Assembly (NCBI GenBank): GCA_038228295.1
Contig: JBBRPH010000023.1
Coordinates: forward strand, 8,524 to 72,523
Length of the DNA: 64,000 nucleotides
Origin: JAICKM01 sp038228295
GTDB taxonomy: Bacteria > Chloroflexota > Chloroflexia > QHBQ01 > JAICKM01
Direction: 5' to 3'
In this document: positions 58,316-64,000 of the stretch, one piece after another
Layout of the letters: every line of letters starts with the position of its first letter
How positions within the stretch are numbered: position 1 is the stretch's first letter
Notes under the pieces: model-generated
Databases searched by the model: none
What the model was told of the DNA's origin: nothing
The model's input: the letters and a program-made list of their open reading frames with translations, nothing else
Program-made: the position numbers and the translations under genes

Positions 58316-60106
58316 ATGACCCATTATACACAGCGTTTGCGCGGCGCACACAAGTGCCTCAGTCTGCTCGTGATCCTCCTCCTGGCGGCGTGCGACATGG
58401 GACCGAGTGGCCCCACTCCCAGCCCCGCCGGCACACCCACCGGCACTGTGGCGACCCCTGTGGCCTCTGTGGGCAGTACTACACTCGGTCCTAGCGTGAC
58501 GCCCGCCCTGCCGACGGCGACCTCGCCGCCGCAGATCCCGCAGGGCGGCACGTTGACGATTCGCATCCCCACCGATGTAAGCACATTCAACCCGCTGTTT
58601 ATAGATCGCGGCCCCGACAAGCGCGATCCGGTAGCTGCCGAAGTGGCGGGGTTGCTGTTCAGCGGACTGACGCGGCTGGACGATCACCTGCGCCCGGTGC
58701 CTGACTTGGCGGAAAGCTGGGACGTGGCGCCCGACGGCCTGAGCGTGGTCTTCAAACTGCGCCCGAACCTCCTCTGGTCGGACGGCCAGGCGCTGACCTC
58801 GGACGACGTGATCTGGACTTATAGCACCACGCTGGCGTTGACGGGCACCCTCAGCACCTTGCAATATCACCTGCGCGATACTGTGTTGCAGATCCAGAAG
58901 GCGACCCCACCTGATAGCACGATCAAGTTCTGGCTGAAAAAGCCCTATGCGCCCATCCTGAGCGACCTCAGCGCGCCGATCCTGCCGCGCCGGCTACTGG
59001 GCAGTGTGCCGCTAGCGCAGTTAGGCAACAGCACCTTTAGCTTCCAGCCGGTGGGTAGTGGGCCGTTCATGTACAGCGATCACAAGCCGGGCGAGAACAT
59101 TATCCTGACCGCCAATCCCCATTATTACGGCGGGCCACCCAACCTCAGTCGGGTGGCATTTCTGATCGCGCCCAAAGACGACGTGGCGGTGACGGCGCTG
59201 GATGCGGGCAACCTGGCGCTGGCCGAAGTGCCGCAGAGCGCCTGGGATAGCTATAGCCGCCAAGCGAATATCGCCGCTCGCTTCAGATTGGACCGTTGGG
59301 CCGATCCGGGCTACACGTTCATGGCCTTCAATGTGCGCGCGGGGCGGGCATTGAGCGATGCGCGGGTGCGCCAGGCGTGGGCACTGGCCCTCGACAAAGA
59401 GGCGCTGGTGCGGACGGCGACGGGCGGGGCGGGGGTGCCGGTCTGGGGCGATATTCCGGCTTACTCCTGGGCCTACACCGACACGACCCGGCTAAACAAC
59501 GATCCGGCGCGTGCCCGTCAATTACTGGCCGCTGCCGGGTGGCAGGACACTAATGGCGACGGTATTGCCGACCACAATGGCGAACCGTTGCACTTTTCCC
59601 TTTATGTGCGCGCCGACGACCCCCAGCGCCGCCGCCTGGCCGAGTTGCTGGGGCCGCCGCTGCTCGCGGTGGGTATCAGCACGACCGTTGCACCGGTGGA
59701 TTTCGACTCCGTGATCAGCGCCAAGATTGATGCGGCCCGCACTCCGCCGTTCGATTTCTTAACCATGCTGATGGGCTGGGATAAGCAGGTGGGAGATCCC
59801 GATAACTACGCGCTGTTCCATTCGAGCCAGATCCGCAGCCCGGCCAACCCCACCGGCCTCAACTACGTCGGCTACAGCTCGTCCGCCTACGACGATGCAG
59901 CCTTCAAAGCGCGCGGCACCTATGACCCAGCCCAGCGAACCGCGCTTTATGCCACGGTCCAACGCCAACTTGCCGACGACTTGCCCTACTATCCGCTCTG
60001 GGCCGCCGCGCACTACCTCGTCCTGAGCAGTCATGTCCACGGCCCGATCAATTTGGCCTCACCGCGTTATCTCTGGAACGTGGAGCAGTGGTGGATGTCG
60101 CCGTGA
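58316..60106 (+). CDS. Oligopeptide-type ABC solute-binding lipoprotein
   Basis: A 596-residue SBP_bac_5 family protein. Lipobox LLAAC with the lipidated Cys at residue 26, Thr/Pro-rich tether 30-75, then the binding domain with PVAAEVAGLLFSGLTRLDDH, LAESWDVAPDGLSVVFKLRP, the signature WSDGQALTSDDVIW, and ARQLLAAAGWQDTNGDGIAD. It binds peptides or similar solutes outside the membrane for an ABC importer whose other genes are not nearby. Confidence 0.93.
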   Translation: MTHYTQRLRGAHKCLSLLVILLLAACDMGPSGPTPSPAGTPTGTVATPVASVGSTTLGPSVTPALPTATSPPQIPQGGTLTIRIPTDVSTFNPLFIDRGPDKRDPVAAEVAGLLFSGLTRLDDHLRPVPDLAESWDVAPDGLSVVFKLRPNLLWSDGQALTSDDVIWTYSTTLALTGTLSTLQYHLRDTVLQIQKATPPDSTIKFWLKKPYAPILSDLSAPILPRRLLGSVPLAQLGNSTFSFQPVGSGPFMYSDHKPGENIILTANPHYYGGPPNLSRVAFLIAPKDDVAVTALDAGNLALAEVPQSAWDSYSRQANIAARFRLDRWADPGYTFMAFNVRAGRALSDARVRQAWALALDKEALVRTATGGAGVPVWGDIPAYSWAYTDTTRLNNDPARARQLLAAAGWQDTNGDGIADHNGEPLHFSLYVRADDPQRRRLAELLGPPLLAVGISTTVAPVDFDSVISAKIDAARTPPFDFLTMLMGWDKQVGDPDNYALFHSSQIRSPANPTGLNYVGYSSSAYDDAAFKARGTYDPAQRTALYATVQRQLADDLPYYPLWAAAHYLVLSSHVHGPINLASPRYLWNVEQWWMSP

Positions 60107-60119
60107 GTAGCGCTGTAGC

Positions 60120-60180
60120 AGTTCTGCGTTCTGCAATTTGTTGATTGTAGATTGTAGGCGCGTACTCACTGCGCGCCTAC
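60120..60180. repeat. Heptanucleotide repeat fused to a REP-like palindrome
   Basis: AGTTCTG, CGTTCTG, CAATTTG, TTGATTG, TAGATTG (60120-60154) run straight into GTAGGCGCG...CGCGCCTAC (60154-60180), a palindrome resembling the stems at 4291-4546. It fills most of the gap between the lipoprotein gene and the gene at 60236. Confidence 0.7.
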
Positions 60181-60235
60181 TCCTGCCCTAGTTATCCTAC
60201 CCAGCACCGTCCCTCGGGGTATGCCCCCAATTGAC

Positions 60236-60691
60236 CTAATACCCCGGCATCCAATCTAACTTAATCACCACACTCGTTCCGCCGTCCGGCTGCGTCTTGG
60301 TGGTGAGTTCAAATGTGTACATATCGGGAGATCGACTCGACCCAAACCAGACGAAAATTTGCGTGTCGGGGTCGGGAGATTGGTTTTCCGTCTGCCAGCC
60401 CTCGTTGTGCAAAGCGGCCGCGTAAAAAATGATAACAGCGGCGGCGCTATCGGCTGTTTGGAACGATACGGTTTTGTAGGCTTGTTCCGATTTACCCCAT
60501 ATAGGTTGATCAGTTCCATGGATCACCACCTGTTGTGCGCTGGGGTAGATCGGTGGGTTGTGCGTACTTGCGGGGGGATTGTTTCCCAGGACGTTCCCCA
60601 CCGCTACAGCGGCTAAGCTGCTGCCCACCAACAGGATCGCGACTCCTATGCCGCGCAGATTCATTACACATCCCTTGCCGCGCAGACTCAT
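60236..60691 (-). CDS. Small secreted or membrane-anchored protein, unknown
   Basis: A 151-residue protein with one N-terminal membrane or signal helix (about residues 14-32), then a beta-rich outer domain (YPSAQQVVIHG, VSFQTADSAAAVIIFYAAAL, NEGWQTEN, the SVVIKLDWMPGY end). The pattern (pseudopilin-neighbour-like, soluble beta strands) is not assignable to a family. The ATG at 60691 overlaps the SDR stop as ATGA; an alternative ATG at 60664 has its own AAGGGA site, so either start is possible. Confidence 0.7.
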   Translation of the reverse strand: MSLRGKGCVMNLRGIGVAILLVGSSLAAVAVGNVLGNNPPASTHNPPIYPSAQQVVIHGTDQPIWGKSEQAYKTVSFQTADSAAAVIIFYAAALHNEGWQTENQSPDPDTQIFVWFGSSRSPDMYTFELTTKTQPDGGTSVVIKLDWMPGY

Positions 60692-61542
60692 TGCTTGTTC
60701 CCCCCAACCCGCTTCTCACTGAACATCTGCCGGAACTGCGCCCGCCGGCTCCGCAGGACGGCACGCACCAGCCAGGGGGCCAGCACATAGGCCCAAGCCG
60801 GCAGGAGGTCGGCGGCGGTCGGCGGCAGGGTGGGCCGCCCCGCCTCTAGCGCTCGCACGATACGCTCCCCCACGACGGCGGGCTGGGCCAGCGGCCAACC
60901 GGGCCGGCCGGCCGCTGCCGCCATGCCCCGCGTCAGCGCCGTGGCCGTGGTGGGCGGATAGGCGACCAGCAGTTGCACCCCCTGCGGGGCCAGCTCGTAG
61001 CGCAGCGACTCGGCGGCGGCGCGCAGGCCCGCTTTGCCGGCGCTGTAGACGGTGGCGGCAGGCAACGGCACCAGCGCCGTCTCGCTTGCCACCAGCACCA
61101 CTGCGCCCCGCCCGGCTATCAGATCGGGCAGCAAGCGCCGCGTCAGGTCCAGTGGCGCGATCAGGTTGACCGCCAGCGCCTGTTCCAGCGCCCCGTCCGC
61201 CAAGTCGCCCAACTCGCCGCCGGCCACCACCCCCGCGCAATGCACCAGGATGCGGATCGGCCCCAGCGCCGTGTGTACGCGCCCCGGTAAAGCCGCCCGC
61301 GCCGCCGCATCGGCCACATCCGCCGACAGGGCTACCGCCTGCACCCCGTAGGCCGCCGCCGCTTGCGCCGTCGCCGCCAGGGGCGCGGTGCGCCGCCCCA
61401 CCAGCCCCACCTTCACTCCGCGCCGCGCCAGCGCCAGCGCCACGCCGCGCCCGATGCCGCTGCCCCCGCCCGTGATCAGCGCCGCGCCATAGAGCCGCCC
61501 TCTCCCGCTGCGAGGATGCGCGGTCGATTCATGATTTCGCAT
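60688..61542 (-). CDS. Short-chain dehydrogenase/reductase
   Basis: NAD(P)-dependent SDR of 284 residues: TGGGSGIGRG cofactor loop, NAG-like HCAGVV, catalytic Ser in VLVASETALV and Tyr-Lys in YSAGKAG. The C-terminal 40 residues carry a hydrophobic segment (WAYVLAPWLVRAVL), suggesting membrane association. It starts directly after the KAS III stop, so the two probably act in one pathway on acyl chains. Confidence 0.92.
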   Translation of the reverse strand: MRNHESTAHPRSGRGRLYGAALITGGGSGIGRGVALALARRGVKVGLVGRRTAPLAATAQAAAAYGVQAVALSADVADAAARAALPGRVHTALGPIRILVHCAGVVAGGELGDLADGALEQALAVNLIAPLDLTRRLLPDLIAGRGAVVLVASETALVPLPAATVYSAGKAGLRAAAESLRYELAPQGVQLLVAYPPTTATALTRGMAAAAGRPGWPLAQPAVVGERIVRALEAGRPTLPPTAADLLPAWAYVLAPWLVRAVLRSRRAQFRQMFSEKRVGGNKQ

Positions 61543-62532
61543 TCAGAAGGTAAGTGCCAGCGCGCCGAACGTCAGGCCCGCGCCGGTGCCGGCCAACACC
61601 ACGCGGTCGCCGCGTCGGATGCGCCCCGCTTCGACCGCTTCGGCCAACGCCAGCGGCATGGAGGCGGCGATGCAGTTGCCGCGCAGGGGGAAATTGACCA
61701 CCAATTGCTCGCGACGAAAGCCGAAGCGCGTCACGAACAGATCAATCGCCGGGCCGCTGGCTTGGTGCGGCACCACGGCCTCCACATCGCTACGCGCCCA
61801 GCCCAACGTGGTGAAAAACTGATCCAGCAGTGGCCCGGCCAGCCGAGTACTCTGCTTGAACAGCGCCGGCCCGCGCATATGAAACATATTCATGGTCGGC
61901 TCTGTGGCTGGGTCGTTGGGATGGTGCCGTGTGCCTGCGCCCACCAGTTCGGACAGTTCGGCCCCGCTGTGATAGGTGGCGAACTGTGCGTGCCAGATCG
62001 CGCTCGCCTCGCCCGGCGCGCTGCGGGTGACGACCGCCGCTGCCGCCCCGTCGCCGAACAGGACGGCGCTTTCGCGCTCCTTGGGGTTGAGCGAGCGCGA
62101 CGCGATTTCGCTGCTGTAGACCAGCACCGTGCGGTACGCGCCCGCCGCGACGAAGTGCGCCGCCGTGTGCAGCCCGAATAGGAAGCTCTGGCAGGTGGCG
62201 TTAACATCAAAGCAGGCGCTGCGGCCTTCGGGCGCGTCGAGCGCGCGCTGCACAAACACAGCGGTGCAGGGGATGAGCTGCTGTGCGCCGGTGGATGCGC
62301 CGATGATCAGATCCAGATCGCCGACCGTCAGCCCGGCGGCGGCTAACGCCTGCCGTCCCGCCGCCGCGCCCATGCCCGCCGAAGTCTCGTCGCTCACATA
62401 GCGGCGCTCCTGGCCGCCGGTCAGCCGCTCGATCCAGCCGGGTGGGATGCTGAGGGTCGCCTCTAACTCGGCGTTCGTGACCCGCCGCTCCGGCAAGTAA
62501 TAGCCCAAACCCGCCAATTTGACCGGCAGCAT
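61543..62532 (-). CDS. 3-oxoacyl-ACP synthase III-type condensing enzyme
   Basis: Thiolase-fold enzyme of 329 residues with the FabH-type triad: Cys in FDVNATCQSF, His in AVVPHQASGPA and Asn in PLRGNCIAAS, plus FGDGAAAAVV. FabH-like enzymes join an acyl-CoA to malonyl-ACP or to another acyl chain. Placement with an SDR and a lipid-type glycosyltransferase rather than with fab genes suggests a special lipid or secondary product. The ATG at 62532 is preferred for its AAAGGA site and the usual opening. Confidence 0.92.
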   Translation of the reverse strand: MLPVKLAGLGYYLPERRVTNAELEATLSIPPGWIERLTGGQERRYVSDETSAGMGAAAGRQALAAAGLTVGDLDLIIGASTGAQQLIPCTAVFVQRALDAPEGRSACFDVNATCQSFLFGLHTAAHFVAAGAYRTVLVYSSEIASRSLNPKERESAVLFGDGAAAAVVTRSAPGEASAIWHAQFATYHSGAELSELVGAGTRHHPNDPATEPTMNMFHMRGPALFKQSTRLAGPLLDQFFTTLGWARSDVEAVVPHQASGPAIDLFVTRFGFRREQLVVNFPLRGNCIAASMPLALAEAVEAGRIRRGDRVVLAGTGAGLTFGALALTF

Positions 62533-62554
62533 TGCGTATCCTTTCGTCATGCGT

Positions 62555-62589
62555 AAAAGTGAAAAGTGAAAAGTAGAAAGTGAAGGGTG
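62555..62589. repeat. Heptanucleotide tandem repeat before the KAS III gene
   Basis: AAAAGTG, AAAAGTG, AAAAGTA, GAAAGTG, AAGGGTG, exact period 7, between the glycosyltransferase stop and the KAS III start. Confidence 0.8.
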
Positions 62590-62607
62590 GGTAGCAGAGC
62601 TATCCGT

Positions 62608-63891
62608 TCAATGGACCAAAATTCCTTCGCAGCACTCTGTGATCGCCCGCACGGCTCGTGCTACGCCGGCTTCGCGCTGCATCTGCCGGCGTAGGGCAGC
62701 GGCGCGGGCGCGCAGGGCCGGGTCGTCCACGGCGCGGCGCAGGGCGGCGGCCAAGCGGGGCACGGTTAGCTGCGTGCGCGGCAGGGCGATGGCGGCTCCC
62801 AGGCGGGTGAGGCGTGCGGCCCAGAAGAACTGGTCGCCGAAGAACGGCACGATAACGGCGGGCCGGCCGGCGCGTACCGCCGCCGCCGTGGTGCCTGCGC
62901 CGCCGTGGTGGACCACCGCCGCCACCTGCGGGAACAGCCAGTCGTGCGGCACCGAGCCGATCTTCAGCACCGTGGGCGGCAGCGGAATATGGCCCAAGTC
63001 GTCCCAGCCGCTGGCGATCAGGCCACGCAGCCCGGCCTGGGCCAGCGCCGCCACCAGCAGCGCCGTCACCCCATCGGGGTCGCTGCCGGCCAGGATGCTA
63101 CCGAAGCTGAGATAGACCGGCGGCGGCCCGGCGGCCAGGAAGCGCACCAGATCCGCCGGCGGCGGCCGGCCGGGCGGGGCGGCCAGCGGCCAGTCGCCGG
63201 TGATGCAGATGTGCAACGGCCAATCGGGCGGGCGCGGGGCCAGCGTCGGGCTGTAGGCGCACAGTACCGGCCCGCGCCCGGCCAAGTGGCGGGCTACGCC
63301 CAGGCGTGCCAGCGGCGGCAGGCCCAGCCCCTGCCGCCGCGCCCGGTTAATCGGCCCCAGCAGCACTTGCCACAGCACTCCCTCACCCAGCGGCCACGTC
63401 AGCCGATTATACAGGCCGCGCCCTGGCAGGCCCGGCGGCAGCGGCGGCAGAAACGGATGGGGCATGGTGCGGGTGGGGCTGTCGGGATGCAGGTGGACCA
63501 CGACGCAGCGCAGGCCCAGCGCATCGGCAATCGAATAGCCGGGAAACACCCCCAGCGCCGAAGCCACCAAGCATTCCGCCCCCGCGCAGGCGCGGATACA
63601 ATCGGCCAGGATGCGCTCGGCAAACGGCTGGATGCCGGTGCGGAATGCGCGCACCATCGGCAGCGGATTGGCCCCCGCCGTCAACACAGGGTAGACCAGC
63701 GCCCGGTCCATGAGCCGGCGGATGCAGCCGCCGACCGGCGCGAACGGCAGCCCATAGGCCCGCACCAGGTCACCGTAGTCGGCGGCGGCGGCGATACGGA
63801 CCGTGTGGCCGGCCGCCGTCAGCGCTAGGCCGAGCGCGATCAAGGGCTGCACGTCGCCCCGCGATCCCAGCGCCAGCACGGCGATCCGCAT
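62608..63891 (-). CDS. GT1-type (UGT/sterol glucosyltransferase-like) glycosyltransferase
   Basis: GT-B fold enzyme of 427 residues: N-terminal IAVLALGSRGDVQPLIALGL (MGT/UGT opening), VYLSFGSILAGSD, and the donor-site stretch FPQVAAVVHHGGAGTTAAAV followed by GRPAVIVPFFGDQFFWA. It transfers a sugar from a nucleotide donor to a lipid-like or polyketide-like acceptor. The ATG at 63891 shares its A with the stop of the preceding gene (TGATG). Confidence 0.92.
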   Translation of the reverse strand: MRIAVLALGSRGDVQPLIALGLALTAAGHTVRIAAAADYGDLVRAYGLPFAPVGGCIRRLMDRALVYPVLTAGANPLPMVRAFRTGIQPFAERILADCIRACAGAECLVASALGVFPGYSIADALGLRCVVVHLHPDSPTRTMPHPFLPPLPPGLPGRGLYNRLTWPLGEGVLWQVLLGPINRARRQGLGLPPLARLGVARHLAGRGPVLCAYSPTLAPRPPDWPLHICITGDWPLAAPPGRPPPADLVRFLAAGPPPVYLSFGSILAGSDPDGVTALLVAALAQAGLRGLIASGWDDLGHIPLPPTVLKIGSVPHDWLFPQVAAVVHHGGAGTTAAAVRAGRPAVIVPFFGDQFFWAARLTRLGAAIALPRTQLTVPRLAAALRRAVDDPALRARAAALRRQMQREAGVARAVRAITECCEGILVH

Positions 63892-64000
63892 CAGCCCGCC
63901 ACCCGCACGACGCGCCGCCGCTTGGCCCCCGCCACCGCCGGCGGTACGCCCGGCCAAATCTGCACCGTGGCCGGGCGGCAGCCGTAGCCCGCGACCGTGG
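63891..64000 (-). CDS. Partial CDS (C-terminus only)
   Basis: On the minus strand an open frame runs in from the window edge and ends with a TGA that overlaps the glycosyltransferase ATG. The 36 visible residues (CRPATVQIWPGVPPAVAG, then a basic KRRRVVRVAG tail) do not identify the family. The stop/start overlap supports it as a cotranscribed gene of the same cluster. Confidence 0.45.
   Translation of the reverse strand, partial: TVAGYGCRPATVQIWPGVPPAVAGAKRRRVVRVAG

Noticed and set aside
1..64000. Insertion sequences, integrases or prophage
   Set aside because: No transposase, recombinase or phage structural gene was recognised; foreign traits are limited to the R-M operon, the Fic gene and possibly the par/initiator/tRNA segment.

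Overview
The window is a GC-rich, gene-dense bacterial chromosome segment. Gene content, the Gram-positive-type LexA operator, a T-box in front of valS, S-layer-homology proteins, GT-C membrane proteins and F420-type oxidoreductases together suggest a filamentous or free-living Chloroflexota. This is an inference from gene families; no rRNA operon is present to settle it. No transposase, integrase or CRISPR array was seen.

Layout. 1-1930: vitamin B6 genes pdxT and pdxS. 2011-4190: an AT-richer Type II restriction-modification operon (controller, SfiI-like nuclease, beta-class methyltransferase), followed by a 320-bp palindromic repeat element (4272-4592). 4743-7843: a MarR/GbsR-regulated ABC exporter operon and a UbiA prenyltransferase. 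7879-17551 (minus): a secreted GH5-type hydrolase, a foreign-looking Fic protein, MoxR ATPase plus coiled-coil protein, an HDAC-family deacetylase and a large GT-C membrane protein. 17816-23228 (plus): a run of regulators, namely two adjacent HTH plus Sm/Hfq-like fusion proteins, a Crp/FNR regulator, LexA with its own operator, a LexA-like S24 protein without a DNA-binding domain, and a reduced FtsK-like ATPase. 23391-29224: hydrolase, two tandem GT21-like glycosyltransferases, an HTH-TPR regulator and an LLM oxidoreductase. 29538-36312 (minus): a duplicated two-gene module (ConA-like secreted protein plus SLH surface protein), each copy with its own consensus promoter. 36724-43490 (minus): a four-gene operon of membrane glycosyltransferase-like proteins. 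43565-49947: a deleted GATase relic, a class III aminotransferase, small membrane proteins, and valS under a valine T-box. 49948-51114: a THUMP-like methyltransferase.

51115-56756 is the most unusual part. It holds a parS-bearing partition locus (ParA fused to an excisionase-type HTH, and ParB), an initiator-like protein with duplicated winged helices whose own gene carries sixteen 24-bp iteron-like repeats, a 37-codon orphan gene with complete signals, and five tRNA-like genes, two of which share an identically placed 27-nt excess in the anticodon arm. 56858-64000: sirtuin and GNAT genes end to end, an oligopeptide-binding lipoprotein, and a KAS III / SDR / glycosyltransferase cluster.

Two signals run through the whole window. 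Short heptanucleotide tandem repeats lie both between genes and, in frame, inside several genes. Several -10 hexamers sit 5 to 7 bases before the start codon, implying leaderless mRNAs.
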